Source: Acidimicrobiia bacterium (GTDB taxonomy: Bacteria > Actinomycetota > Acidimicrobiia > Spongiisociales > UBA5794). Taken from it: a stretch of DNA of 64,000 nucleotides. A model generated the notes under the pieces. It was not told the origin of the DNA and made no database searches. It was given only the letters and a program-made list of their open reading frames with translations. Location: assembly GCA_041393965.1 (NCBI GenBank), contig JAWKJB010000001.1, positions 620,001-684,000 of the forward strand, in the 5' to 3' direction. Below are positions 24,161 to 32,479 of this stretch, piece by piece. How positions within the stretch are numbered: position 1 is the first letter of the stretch; every line of letters begins with the position of its first letter. A program made the position numbers and the translations under genes.

Positions 24161-24771
24161 CAAGCGGCCTCCCGTGCGACGGTGAGCCAAGCGTCGAGCA
24201 CCGTGAGCCCGAACGATCCTGAGAGCTCCGGATGGAACTGGCACGCGAGAACATTGCCGTGTTCCATTGCGGCGATGAAGCTCCCTCCATGATCGGCGGT
24301 CGCGATCGTCCAGCCATCGGGTGCCTCCTCGAGGGCGTAGGAGTTCGCGAAGTAGGCCCATCCGGGGTTGAGGAACCGTGCTTCGTTCGGCACCTCGATT
24401 TGGTTCCACCCGAGCTGTGGTACAACGACCGACGATGGGAGGGCATCGACATGGCCCGGGATCACGCCGAGCCCACGGGCCATCGGGCTCTCAGCGCTCG
24501 ACTGCGCGAGCAGTTGGAGACCGACACAGATGGCCGCGGTGGGTCGATCATGCTCGATGCGGCTCACGAGGGCGTGTCGAAGGCCGAGACGATCCAACTC
24601 GCCGATCGCCGCACCGAATGCCCCGACTCCGGGAAGGACCACACCGTCCGTTTCGAGCACCACTTCGGGATCCGTCGAAACCTCGGCGGTGACACCGAGA
24701 CGCCCGAAGGCCGCAAGGACGGATGCAAGGTTGGCGGTTCCCGTAGGAACGATGGCGATCTCCGGCGTCAT
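24160..24771 (-). CDS. hisH: imidazole glycerol phosphate synthase subunit HisH
   Basis: 203-residue class I glutamine amidotransferase that feeds ammonia to HisF. The nucleophile is in ICVGLQLLAQSSAE, where the usual GxCxGxQ pattern is kept in part, and the His-Glu pair is in CQFHPELSG. The N-terminal loop reads VPTGTANLASV rather than the common YGxGNxxSV. GWAYFANSY replaces the frequent YFVHSY. It overlaps hisB by four bases upstream and hisF downstream. Confidence 0.93.
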   Translation of the reverse strand: MTPEIAIVPTGTANLASVLAAFGRLGVTAEVSTDPEVVLETDGVVLPGVGAFGAAIGELDRLGLRHALVSRIEHDRPTAAICVGLQLLAQSSAESPMARGLGVIPGHVDALPSSVVVPQLGWNQIEVPNEARFLNPGWAYFANSYALEEAPDGWTIATADHGGSFIAAMEHGNVLACQFHPELSGSFGLTVLDAWLTVAREAA

Positions 24772-25352
24772 CCGAGCACTTCTTTCGTGCTGCGCACCCG
24801 ATCCCCGTCCCGCACGATGGCCGCCCTGATCGCGAGCGCCGTCGCCTTGAACGCCGACTCGGCCTTGTGGTGGTCGTTGTCCCCGCGGAGCACATCGATG
24901 TGAAGCGCCATGCGACCCTCGATCGACAGCGTGCGCAGGAAATGGACAAGGTTCTCTGCGGCGACATCGCCGATCATGTCGCGCTGCAATGCGAGGTGGA
25001 TCTCGGGCCAGCCGCGACCCGAGAGGTCGACGGCGGCTCTTGCGAGGGACTCGTCGAGGGGGACATGGGCCGACCCGAACCGTTCGATGCCGGACCGGTC
25101 CCCCAACGCCGTGTCGAGTGCCCTTCCGAGCGCAATCGCACAGTCCTCGGTGGTGTGATGGTCGTCGATGTGGGTGTCCCCGTCAGCGGCGAGCTCGAGG
25201 TCGATGCCGCTGTGGCGCGTGAATGCCGTGAGCATGTGATCGAGGAATCCGAGCCCGGTCGCGATCGTTGCGACGCCCGATCCATCGAGATCGAGCATGC
25301 CTTGAATCCTGACCTCTGCCGTTTCACGGAGGATGGGTACTTGCCTGTTCAT
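24768..25352 (-). CDS. hisB: imidazoleglycerol-phosphate dehydratase
   Basis: 194 residues, the single-domain IGP dehydratase (no phosphatase domain). The two metal-binding motifs are DDHHTTEDCAIALG and GDNDHHKAESAFKA, and GLGFLDHMLTAFTRHSG is the third family stretch. The enzyme is a 24-mer with two manganese ions per site. It overlaps hisG and hisH by four bases on either side. Confidence 0.96.
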   Translation of the reverse strand: MNRQVPILRETAEVRIQGMLDLDGSGVATIATGLGFLDHMLTAFTRHSGIDLELAADGDTHIDDHHTTEDCAIALGRALDTALGDRSGIERFGSAHVPLDESLARAAVDLSGRGWPEIHLALQRDMIGDVAAENLVHFLRTLSIEGRMALHIDVLRGDNDHHKAESAFKATALAIRAAIVRDGDRVRSTKEVLG

Positions 25353-26227
25353 GGAACGATCTGCTCCAGTCTCGACACGACGATGTCGGTTGCTCCTGCT
25401 TCCTTCAGACTCGGAATGAGGTCAGGGAGGTCGCTGCGCGGCACGGCTGCCTTGACAGCGAGGGCGTCACCGCCGTGGAGTGGGGCAACGGTCGGTTCGC
25501 GCATCGCGGGGAGAATCCGGAACAGCGCCTCTGACATCTCGACGGCAATGTTGAGTTCGACCATCGCCCGGGTCCTTGCCTCCAGGACCGACCGGATGCT
25601 GAGCACCAGCCCCTCGATGGTTTGCTTCTTTGCGGGGTCGGCCATGGCCTCACGACTCGCGTAGAGCCTCGTCGACGAATCCATGACGAGATCGATCACG
25701 ACGAGCCGGTGCTCGGACAGGGTCTCGCCGGTTGCACTGATGTCGACGATGACATCGGCATCCTCAGGGGGAAAGACCTCGGTTGCACCGTATGAGCGGA
25801 TGATGTCGGCATCGATGCCGCGTCGTGTGACCCACTCGGTGGTGAGCCGTGTGAGTTCAGACGCGACGACAAGCCTGCGGTCGGGCAGGACCCCGTCGTC
25901 GAGGAGGTCGCGCGGTGCAGCGGCAACGACCTGGACGGGGTCGAGGCCGGTGTCGATGAGCTCAACGAGGTCTGCCTGCTTTTCCGCGACCCAATCTGCG
26001 CCCGCGAATCCGACATCGCGGGTTCCGGCTGCGAGCATCTCGACGATGTTCTGTGGCTTCAGCAGTTTGGCCTCAAGCCACGGCACGGAAGGGATCGGGC
26101 GATACCCGCGAGGGCCCGACCGGAGGCTGATCCCGGCGTCGGCGAGCAACGCCCGCACGCTGTCCTCCGTACGGCCCTTCGGCAAGGCGAAACGAACGGT
26201 GTCTGGGGTTTTCGGTTTGACGATCAA
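25349..26227 (-). CDS. hisG: ATP phosphoribosyltransferase (long form)
   Basis: 292 residues, first enzyme of histidine synthesis, joining ATP and PRPP. The catalytic part contains VRFALPKGRTEDSVRALL and DVIVDISATGETLSEHRL (PRPP loop); the C-terminal 75 residues (AVPRSDLPDLIPSLKEAGATD and neighbours) form the ACT-like regulatory domain of long-form HisG, so feedback inhibition by histidine is expected. TTG 26227 is preferred because AAAGGA lies seven bases before it; the frame runs to another TTG at 26284, inside the attenuator. It is preceded by a histidine-rich leader peptide. Confidence 0.93.
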   Translation of the reverse strand: MIVKPKTPDTVRFALPKGRTEDSVRALLADAGISLRSGPRGYRPIPSVPWLEAKLLKPQNIVEMLAAGTRDVGFAGADWVAEKQADLVELIDTGLDPVQVVAAAPRDLLDDGVLPDRRLVVASELTRLTTEWVTRRGIDADIIRSYGATEVFPPEDADVIVDISATGETLSEHRLVVIDLVMDSSTRLYASREAMADPAKKQTIEGLVLSIRSVLEARTRAMVELNIAVEMSEALFRILPAMREPTVAPLHGGDALAVKAAVPRSDLPDLIPSLKEAGATDIVVSRLEQIVP

Positions 26228-26289
26228 CGGGAGTCCTTTCCCGCCGATCCGTTCGGCCGTGTGATCCGGGGGCCCGATGGGCAACAGGA

Positions 26290-26313
26290 ACGCCGACCGC
26301 TGCGGGTCGGCGT
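26290..26313 (-). terminator. his operon attenuator hairpin
   Basis: ACGCCGACC at 26290-26298 pairs perfectly with 26305-26313 around a six-base loop, and the transcript then reads TTCCTGTTGCCC, a weak U-rich end. It lies 31 bases after the leader-peptide stop codon and 63 bases before hisG. Upstream segments can form competing pairs: bases 26380-26385 with 26336-26341, and the His-codon run (26361-26369) with 26351-26356. This is the layout of a ribosome-stalling attenuator. Confidence 0.75.
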
Positions 26314-26343
26314 GTGGGTTCTGCTCTCCTCAGGCGTCCACCA

Positions 26344-26400
26344 TCAACCGACCACCGATGGGTGGTGGTGATGATGCGCGTGGACGGTCTGGATCTGCAT
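26344..26400 (-). CDS. hisL: his operon leader peptide with six His codons
   Basis: An 18-codon frame, MQIQTVHAHHHHHPSVVG, with six histidine codons among seven consecutive positions (7 and 9-13). A run of the regulated amino acid just upstream of a terminator hairpin and hisG is the hallmark of a his attenuator leader. No ribosome site is needed if the transcript is leaderless: TAGCGT at 26410-26415 lies nine bases upstream. Low charged tRNA-His would stall the ribosome at the His run and favour read-through. Confidence 0.88.
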   Translation of the reverse strand: MQIQTVHAHHHHHPSVVG

Positions 26401-26409
26401 GGACCTACA

Positions 26410-26440
26410 ACGCTAGCACGCCTTTGCCCTGCTGTGTCAA
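26410..26440 (-). promoter_or_regulatory. his operon promoter
   Basis: A consensus -35 TTGACA at 26435-26440 and a -10 TAGCGT at 26410-26415 are separated by 19 bases, slightly long. The -35 overlaps the end of the PHP-domain gene, whose stop codon is at 26437-26439. Transcription would start near 26400-26404, at or just before the leader-peptide ATG. Confidence 0.65.
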
Positions 26441-27291
26441 TTCCGTTCGCCGCGCTGGGCCCCGAGTTCGTCGATTGCCGTGTGCGGCACCTTGAGGTCT
26501 CCGAGGCCGACACCGATCCGGAAGTCGCGGGCACGGTCACCGTGGTAGTCAGAGCCCCCGGTCGCGGCGAGGCCGAGGGAGTGTGCGAGTTCGGTGAGGT
26601 GTTCGCGTAGGTCCCGGGTATGGGACGCGTGGTGAGCTTCGATTCCCCCGAGGCCAGCATCGGCGAGTTCGCGGAAAAGGCGTTCGTACTCGGCGGCGCC
26701 GAGGGGAATCGTCAAGGGGTGAGCAACGACGGGGACGCCGCCACTGCGGCGCGCAAGCTCGATGGCGTCCGTGGCGGTTAGGCGTATCCGCTCGACATAC
26801 GCAAGTCCGCCGTCGCCGAGGACCCGCTCGAAGACCTCATCGCGACTGTGGAACGCTCCGGTCTCGATGAGGGCATCTGCGATGTGGGGCCGGCCGATCG
26901 ACTTCCCTTTCGCCCATCGGCGCACATCGTCGATCCCGATCGTGTACCCGAGGCCGTTGAGCCGTGCGATGATCTCGTCGTTGCGTTCGTGCCTGCCGGC
27001 CCTGAGCCAGGCGAGCTTGGATTGGAGCGGCCCCGGTTCGTCATCGACGAAGTAGACGAGCATGTGCATCTTGGTGCCATTGTGTTCAACGGAGAGTTCG
27101 GTTCCGGGTATGAAATCGATCCCGAGTCGGTTGGCCGCAGAGCGAGCCTCGCCGAGACCATCGAGGACATCGTGGTCGACCAAGGCAATGGCGGACGCAC
27201 CGCACGATGCCGCGAGCTCCACGAGCTGTTCCGGCGAGTCGGTCCCGTCGGATCTGGTGGAATGGAGGTGGAGATCGATCAGTCCACTCAA
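26437..27291 (-). CDS. PHP-domain phosphoesterase
   Basis: 284 residues. Metal-binding motifs DLHLHSTRSDGTDSP, ALVDHD, IPGTELSVE, VVAHP and GSDYHGD place it in the PHP family, nearest in layout to the YciV/TrpH/RNase AM group that hydrolyses nucleoside 3',5'-bisphosphates and RNA 5' ends. Because it sits just before the his operon, a histidinol-phosphatase role (also a PHP activity) is an alternative that sequence alone cannot exclude. The TTG start overlaps the stop codon of the small membrane protein gene. Confidence 0.85.
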   Translation of the reverse strand: MSGLIDLHLHSTRSDGTDSPEQLVELAASCGASAIALVDHDVLDGLGEARSAANRLGIDFIPGTELSVEHNGTKMHMLVYFVDDEPGPLQSKLAWLRAGRHERNDEIIARLNGLGYTIGIDDVRRWAKGKSIGRPHIADALIETGAFHSRDEVFERVLGDGGLAYVERIRLTATDAIELARRSGGVPVVAHPLTIPLGAAEYERLFRELADAGLGGIEAHHASHTRDLREHLTELAHSLGLAATGGSDYHGDRARDFRIGVGLGDLKVPHTAIDELGAQRGERN

Positions 27292-27455
27292 CCGAAGAAG
27301 ACCTTGAGCGCAATGAGCGCGATCGCAAAGATGACGGTGTACCCCGCATAGCGCTTGAGCACATCGATGCGATGCTGCTTGCGGCCGGCTTTGGCCTGCT
27401 CTTCCTTCTTCAGTTCACGGTTCGCCCGCTGCCGTTCGCGTTTGTCGGTGGCCAT
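27288..27455 (-). CDS. 55-residue basic single-span membrane protein
   Basis: MATDKRERQRANRELKKEEQ begins a highly charged helical segment, followed by one membrane span (YTVIFAIALIALKVFF) at the C-terminus. The N-terminal part resembles the start of actinobacterial cyclophilin-type isomerases, but no catalytic domain follows. TACAAT at 27463-27468 lies seven bases before the ATG, and the stop codon overlaps the PHP gene start, so the pair form an operon. Function unknown. Confidence 0.7.
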   Translation of the reverse strand: MATDKRERQRANRELKKEEQAKAGRKQHRIDVLKRYAGYTVIFAIALIALKVFFG

Positions 27456-27534
27456 GCATGTGATTGTACCGACTGACGGTGATCGATTCCGTGGGAGCAT
27501 GGGACATCGAACCGGGCACCTACACTCGCGCCGC

Positions 27535-28755
27535 ATGACCCTTGTAGTCCAGAAGTTCGGCGGAACTTCGCTCGCCGACGCAGGCCGCATCAGGAGCGTG
27601 GCGCACCGCGTGGTCGACACGGTTCGATCCGGACATGCGGTGGTCGCGGTGGTGAGCGCAATGGGCAGCCAAACCGACGATCTGCTGACGCTTGCGTCAG
27701 AGGTATCCGATCGCTCGCATCCACGGGAGCTCGACATGCTCCTGACGGCAGGCGAACGCGTCACGATGTCCCTCGTGGCGATGGCGATCCAGGATCTCGA
27801 TGTCCCCGCGACCTCGCTCACGGGCTCCCAAGCGGGAATCCTCACCACCGGCCGACACGGAAGAGCCGAGATCGTCGAGATCAAAGCAGACCGGGTGCGT
27901 GGTGCGCTCGACGAGGGCAAGGTGGTCATCGTTGCGGGCTTCCAAGGCGTGAACCCCGATTCGAGGGATGTGACGACGCTCGGCCGTGGAGGGTCGGACG
28001 CAACCGCCGTCGCTCTCGCCGCGGCTCTCAAAGCGGAGCGATGCGAGATCTACACCGATGTCGACGGGGTCTTCACCGCGGATCCTCGGCTCGTTCCGAC
28101 CGCGCGGAAACTCGACGAGGTGACCTTTTCTGAGATGCTCGAGCTTGCATCGGCGGGTGCAGGGGTCCTGATGCCCCGTTCGGTGGAGTTCGGGCGGCGG
28201 TTCAACATTCCCATCCATGTCCGGTCGTCGTTTCACGATGGCGACGGGACCTGGGTCAAGGAGGAGACAATGGAAGAAGCTGTCGTTCGGGGTATCGCCC
28301 ACGACGAATCCGAAGCCAAGGTGACCGTCTACGCGGTGCCGGACACACCGGGGGTCGCGGCAAGCCTCTTCGAGGCGCTTGCCGACGCCATGATCAATGT
28401 CGACATGATCGTCCAGAATGTCAGCCATGACGGATCGACGGATATCAGCTTCACCGTTCCTGAGCTGTCGTTGGGATCTGCGACCGAGGAATCCGAGAAG
28501 GTCGCCGCGGCTGTCGGTGCGGGGGGTGTGACGGTGGACCGCGGCATCGCGAAGATCTCGGTGGTCGGGCTCGGCATGAAGACCGAGTCCGGTGTGGCGG
28601 CACGGATGTTCCGGCTGCTGTCGGATCAGGGAATCAACATCGAGATGATCTCGACTTCACCGATCCGGATCTCGTGTGTCGTGAGGAACGACCGCGTCGC
28701 CGACGCGGTCAAGGCGCTTCACACGGGGCTTGGCCTCGACGGCGGGCCGGGCTGA
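27535..28755 (+). CDS. ask: aspartate kinase
   Basis: 406 residues, first enzyme of the aspartate pathway (Lys, Thr, Met, diaminopimelate). The kinase part has VVQKFGGTSLADAGRI, VVSAMGSQTDDL and TLGRGGSDATAVALAAAL; two ACT domains follow from about residue 260 (KVTVYAVPDTPGVAASLFE; ISVVGLGMKTESGVAARMF) and should bind Lys/Thr. ATG 27535 has TACACT at 27521-27526, eight bases upstream, and no ribosome site. A strong internal ribosome site at codon 246 would make a separate beta subunit. asd follows with a one-base overlap. Confidence 0.95.
   Translation: MTLVVQKFGGTSLADAGRIRSVAHRVVDTVRSGHAVVAVVSAMGSQTDDLLTLASEVSDRSHPRELDMLLTAGERVTMSLVAMAIQDLDVPATSLTGSQAGILTTGRHGRAEIVEIKADRVRGALDEGKVVIVAGFQGVNPDSRDVTTLGRGGSDATAVALAAALKAERCEIYTDVDGVFTADPRLVPTARKLDEVTFSEMLELASAGAGVLMPRSVEFGRRFNIPIHVRSSFHDGDGTWVKEETMEEAVVRGIAHDESEAKVTVYAVPDTPGVAASLFEALADAMINVDMIVQNVSHDGSTDISFTVPELSLGSATEESEKVAAAVGAGGVTVDRGIAKISVVGLGMKTESGVAARMFRLLSDQGINIEMISTSPIRISCVVRNDRVADAVKALHTGLGLDGGPG
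28258..28272 (+). promoter_or_regulatory. internal ribosome binding site and start within ask
   Basis: AAGGAGG at 28258-28264 lies five bases before the in-frame ATG 28270 (codon 246), the best Shine-Dalgarno match in this part of the window, within a coding sequence whose own start has none. It sits at the kinase/ACT domain boundary, exactly where the beta-subunit start lies in Bacillus and Corynebacterium lysC. Confidence 0.75.
28270..28755 (+). CDS. aspartate kinase beta subunit (internal in-frame start)
   Basis: 161 residues beginning MEEAVVRGIAHDESEAKVTV and containing only the two ACT domains. In Corynebacterium and Bacillus the equivalent internal product pairs with the full-length alpha chain in an alpha2-beta2 aspartokinase and provides feedback control. 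The call rests on the strong internal ribosome site and the family precedent; expression is not shown. Confidence 0.65.
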   Translation: MEEAVVRGIAHDESEAKVTVYAVPDTPGVAASLFEALADAMINVDMIVQNVSHDGSTDISFTVPELSLGSATEESEKVAAAVGAGGVTVDRGIAKISVVGLGMKTESGVAARMFRLLSDQGINIEMISTSPIRISCVVRNDRVADAVKALHTGLGLDGGPG

Positions 28756-29783
28756 TGAACCGGCATGCGGCGGCGCGGGTCGCGATCGTGGGGGCGACCG
28801 GTGCCGTCGGAACCACCATGCTTGCGATCCTTGCCGAGCGCGGCTTCCCCCTTTCGGATCTCCGGCTCATGGCCTCGCACCGCAGCGCAGGGACGAAGGT
28901 TGGAACGCCGTGGGGTGAGCTGACGATCGAGGATCTCGCTCTCGCCGATCCCGCAGGCGTGGATATCGCGCTGTTTTCGGCTGGCGCCGCCCGATCGCTC
29001 GAGTATGCGCCGGGCTTCGTCAACGCCGGTGCCGCCGTGATCGACAACTCCTCCGCGTTCCGGATGCGGGAAGATGTGCCCCTCGTGGTGGCAGGCGTGA
29101 ACGACGCCGCAATCAAAGAGCACAAAGGGATCGTGGCGAATCCGAACTGCACGACGATGACCTTGCTGATGGCTGCCGGTCCGTTGCACCACGCCGCCGG
29201 TCTCAAGTTCCTGATGGCCACCTCGTACCAATCGGTGTCGGGAACCGGGCAGACCGGCATCAGGCAGCTCGAGACCGAGGTGGAGTTCTTCGCGGACAGT
29301 CATGAGGCCCTCACCACGGGCGGTTGGGAGGATCCGGGTGGGGAGGTCTATGCACGCCCGATCGCCTTCAATGTGGTTCCCCTCGCAGGTGCGATCACTG
29401 ACGATGGATACTCCGACGAGGAGTGGAAACTCGTCAACGAGACCCGCAAGATCCTCGAGCGGGAAACGATCGCGATCGAGCCCACCTGTGTCAGGGTCCC
29501 CGTACTCGTCGGACACGCCATCGCGGCCACGATGTGGTTCGATCGTCGCATGGATCTCGACGAAGCCGTCGCGATCCTCGGGACCGCACGGGGGATCCAG
29601 TTGTGGGACGACCGGAGGGTCCCGACACCGCTCGACTCGGCTGGAATCGATGATGTCCTTGTCGGCCGCCTTCGGGAAACGACGGGAACCGCTGGAGGGA
29701 TCTCGCTGTTCGCGATCGGGGACAACCTCCGGAAGGGCGCCGCGCTCAACGCCGTCGAGCTCGCGGAACTCCTCGTCGATTGA
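28755..29783 (+). CDS. asd: aspartate-semialdehyde dehydrogenase
   Basis: 342 residues. NADP-binding N-terminus VAIVGATGAVGTTMLAILAE, catalytic Cys in IVANPNCTTM, SYQSVSGTGQTG, and the substrate His region TCVRVPVLVGHA. It reduces aspartyl phosphate made by Ask to aspartate semialdehyde. ATG 28755 overlaps the ask stop codon (TGATG); the frame extends upstream to 28674, but that part is antisense-like Arg-rich sequence within ask. ask-asd is the standard actinobacterial operon. Confidence 0.95.
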   Translation: MNRHAAARVAIVGATGAVGTTMLAILAERGFPLSDLRLMASHRSAGTKVGTPWGELTIEDLALADPAGVDIALFSAGAARSLEYAPGFVNAGAAVIDNSSAFRMREDVPLVVAGVNDAAIKEHKGIVANPNCTTMTLLMAAGPLHHAAGLKFLMATSYQSVSGTGQTGIRQLETEVEFFADSHEALTTGGWEDPGGEVYARPIAFNVVPLAGAITDDGYSDEEWKLVNETRKILERETIAIEPTCVRVPVLVGHAIAATMWFDRRMDLDEAVAILGTARGIQLWDDRRVPTPLDSAGIDDVLVGRLRETTGTAGGISLFAIGDNLRKGAALNAVELAELLVD

Positions 29784-29832
29784 ACGCCTTGCCAGTGGAC
29801 CTATCGTGGTGCCGAGCCGAACAGGAGAGATC

Positions 29833-30621
29833 GTGACCGAGCAGCTCGTTGTGGTGTCGAAGGACGGGAGCGTCGGAACGGTTCGATTGAACGAGCCGGA
29901 CTCCTTGAACGCGCTGTCGGTGCCGATGGCGAACGCCTTCAAGGATGCCCTGATCGAACTCGGGGAGGATGCGTCGATCCGGGCGCTCGTGGTCACCGGA
30001 ACCGGGAGGGGTTTCTGTGCCGGGGGAGATGTGCAGTCGTTCTACGATCACAGGGACGACCCTACCGAGGTCATGGGCGAGGTGCTCGACGGGCTCCACG
30101 GAGCGGTCCAGGTGCTGATGGATCTCCCCTTCCCCACAATCGCCGCGATCAACGGCACCGTGGCCGGGGCGGGGATGGGAGTCGCGCTCGCAACCGACCT
30201 CGCGATAGCGTCGGAGGCGGCCGTCTTCACCATGGCGTACACCGGCATCGGTGTCTCCCCTGACGGCTCGAGCACCTTCTGGCTCCCTCGGATGGTCGGT
30301 ACCCGGTTTGCGATGGAGATGATCCTGACCAATCGGCGCCTGTCGGCCGACGAGGCGGTCACGCTCGGTCTGGTCAACGCAGCGGTCCCCGATGCCGAAT
30401 TCTCAGGGGCTGTCGAGGCGCTCGCCACGAAGCTCGCCGCGGGTCCGACCCGAGCGTTCGTGCGGGCACGGGAGCTGATCCGCTCGTCGTTCGGCAACAC
30501 GCCGGTACAGCAGATGGCCGACGAGGCGGCCTCGATCCTCGCCGCAGGGAGCACCAAGGACTTCTACGAGGGCGTGACCGCCTTCATCGAGAAACGGCGC
30601 CCCGACTTCGTCGGCAGCTGA
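29833..30621 (+). CDS. enoyl-CoA hydratase/isomerase family protein
   Basis: 262-residue crotonase. The oxyanion loop motifs GRGFCAGGDV and NGTVAGAGMGVALATDLAIA are present. The Glu usual at the first catalytic position of hydratases is missing, while IGVSPDGSSTFWLPRMVG keeps the Asp typical of PaaG-type isomerases, so an isomerase is more likely than a hydratase. GTG 29833 is preceded by AGGAGAG, and TATCGT at 29802-29807 may be the -10. Confidence 0.88.
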   Translation: MTEQLVVVSKDGSVGTVRLNEPDSLNALSVPMANAFKDALIELGEDASIRALVVTGTGRGFCAGGDVQSFYDHRDDPTEVMGEVLDGLHGAVQVLMDLPFPTIAAINGTVAGAGMGVALATDLAIASEAAVFTMAYTGIGVSPDGSSTFWLPRMVGTRFAMEMILTNRRLSADEAVTLGLVNAAVPDAEFSGAVEALATKLAAGPTRAFVRARELIRSSFGNTPVQQMADEAASILAAGSTKDFYEGVTAFIEKRRPDFVGS

Positions 30622-30714
30622 TCAGAAACCCGGCACCGAAGAGGTGCGTAGCTGGCAATCCACGCCCTGATCGCTGCCCATTTTCTGTCGTACCGGGCTG
30701 ATACGTTGTTTGGT

Positions 30715-31887
30715 ATGAGCAGTTTGTTTGGTCCTCATAGGATTTCGGATATTGAGGAGCGTTTGGTTGGTATTGAGCGCCGGATTGGTGAGCTCCGAGC
30801 GTGGCAGGCGTGTCTTGTCAACGAGTTGGACAAAGCCAAGGCGCATCGCAGTGATGCGTCTCGTACGCTTGGTGAGTGGTTGCAGTCGCATCTCGATGTC
30901 AGCCGTGAAACCGCCCGGGCCCTTGTGGTTGCAGGACGAGGCGGCAGGGATACCGGCCGCAATGTGCAGCGAGACCTTGGAACCACGACCACTTTTGATC
31001 GGGCCGTGGCAACCCACAAGCTGATCTCCACCGGCATGTCAGAGCATGAGGCGAGGGATACGAGGTCGATGAACCTCGAGCAGGTCCGCAAGCTCATTGC
31101 ACGGCGGCGTCGGACGGAGCCGGTTGATGAGCGCAGAGTGTTCGCTGAGCGGTACTTTTCGGTTCAGCCAACTCTTGACGAATCAGCGTGGACCGTTTCG
31201 GGGCGCTTGTCGGGGGTGATGGGCAGGATCGTTGACAAGGCAGTCACTCAGAAAGCCGACGAACTGCGTCTGATTCCAGGTGCCGAGGCATCGACGAGGG
31301 CGCAGCGTCAGGCTGATGCGTTGGTTGCCATGTTGCAAGACTCCCTCGAAAGCGACCCTGGAGAATCAGATGTCGGGTCCTCGGCGGGTTCGTTGGGCCA
31401 CATCACCGTGTTTGTCGACGCCCGAACCGTCGATGCTCGAACCGATGGGCAGTCAACGGGATCTCCCGCCTCTGATGGTCCGGTTGTGGAGGTGGCCTTC
31501 GGTCCACGGGTCGGTCCCGATGTGCTCGAAGCGGTTCTCTGTGGTGGGACCGTCCGGGCTGTCGGAATGGACGGCGACAATCCGGTCTTCGCGTCACAAG
31601 CAACCCGGGCGATCCCTCCGGCGATCCGCGATACGGTGCTGTTTCGCGACGGTGGATGCACGATCGATGGTTGCAACAGCCGATACCGCCTTGAACCGCA
31701 TCACATCATTCCCCGATCCGAACACGGCACACACCATCCATCGAACCTGACCACCCTGTGCTGGTACCACCATCATGTCGCGATCCACGGCAACGGGTTT
31801 CGCATCGACACCGAATCACCACCGCACAAGCGATCGAAGGCACCGCTCCGATCTCGGCAAGACGTTCACCGTATCGGACGCTCGTGA
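30715..31887 (+). CDS. DUF222-type HNH endonuclease with 3' end replaced by IS sequence
   Basis: 390 residues from ATG 30715, which has TACGTT at 30702-30707, seven bases upstream. A DUF222-like helical region is followed by a complete HNH domain (CTIDGCNSRYRLEPHHIIPR, then NLTTLCWYHHHVAIHGNGF). The original sequence ends at 31832; the last 18 codons read into an IS3 remnant. The native tail is stranded at 33158-33203. Since only the last few residues changed, the protein may still be active. It is a paralogue in kind of the HNH protein at 13437 but lacks the SOS box. Confidence 0.75.
   Translation: MSSLFGPHRISDIEERLVGIERRIGELRAWQACLVNELDKAKAHRSDASRTLGEWLQSHLDVSRETARALVVAGRGGRDTGRNVQRDLGTTTTFDRAVATHKLISTGMSEHEARDTRSMNLEQVRKLIARRRRTEPVDERRVFAERYFSVQPTLDESAWTVSGRLSGVMGRIVDKAVTQKADELRLIPGAEASTRAQRQADALVAMLQDSLESDPGESDVGSSAGSLGHITVFVDARTVDARTDGQSTGSPASDGPVVEVAFGPRVGPDVLEAVLCGGTVRAVGMDGDNPVFASQATRAIPPAIRDTVLFRDGGCTIDGCNSRYRLEPHHIIPRSEHGTHHPSNLTTLCWYHHHVAIHGNGFRIDTESPPHKRSKAPLRSRQDVHRIGRS
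31547..31832 (+). repeat. 286-bp direct repeat, copy 1
   Basis: Matches 32872-33157 at a constant offset of 1325 bases with one difference seen (C at 31559 against T at 32884). It codes for the HNH domain of the gene in which it lies. Its right end is the junction with truncated IS3 sequence. Confidence 0.95.
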
Positions 31888-32479
31888 ATTGAGATCCGGC
31901 ATCGGAATGCGTAACGAGGCCTTCAAGGCGGGTGCCTCTTGACCAGCGTGCCATCTCGAGTGCGTCGAGGACCATCTGGGTGCGCATGTTGGAAGCAACC
32001 CTCCACCCAACGATCCGTCGGCTGAATGCGTCAACAATGAAACACACATATGCCACCCCCGACCAGGTCGACACAAAGGTGAGGTCTGTTACCCACAGAC
32101 GGTTCGGACGAGCCGCGGTGAAGTCACGATCCACCAGGTCTTGGGGGCGTGTGGCTGACTCGTCGGGTCGTGTTGTACGAACCCGTCGATGCCGTGACAC
32201 ACCTTGGATTTCGAGCTGTTTCATCAGACGAGCCGTCTGGTCACGGCCAATGTCATGGCCGGCACGCCGGGCTGCTTTCCACAGTTTGTGAGCCCCATAC
32301 ACCTTCCGGTTCGAGATCCACAATGCCAACAGGATCGGCATCATCACCGCATCCCGCAGCGCTCTCGCGGACAGGGGCCGCTTCTTGTTGTCGTAATACG
32401 TTGAGGGGGCCACCTCCAGCGTGGTGCAGATGGGCTCGACCCCGAACTCGTCACGATTCTCGTCGACGAACTTGACCAT
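31833..32479 (-). pseudogene. IS3-family transposase OrfB, truncated
   Basis: About 215 residues of an rve-type transposase: HTH_21 region (VYGAHKLWKAARRAGHDIGR), then the first catalytic Asp in LWVTDLTFVSTWSGVAYVCF and the second in GLVTHSDAGSQFTSVRYGER. The protein stops matching after LAEIGAVPSIA, before the NALAES segment that holds the catalytic Glu, so it cannot transpose. The open frame continues to 31706 in antisense HNH sequence. It starts at TAATG overlapping the OrfA stop codon. Confidence 0.9.

Noticed and set aside
26228..26284. hisG starting at TTG 26284
   Set aside because: The added residues would be encoded by the attenuator stem region and have no family homology; TTG 26227 has a ribosome site.
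28719..29996. 425-codon open frame antisense to asd
   Set aside because: Shadow of the asd coding frame; composition is Arg/His/Asp-rich without domain signals.
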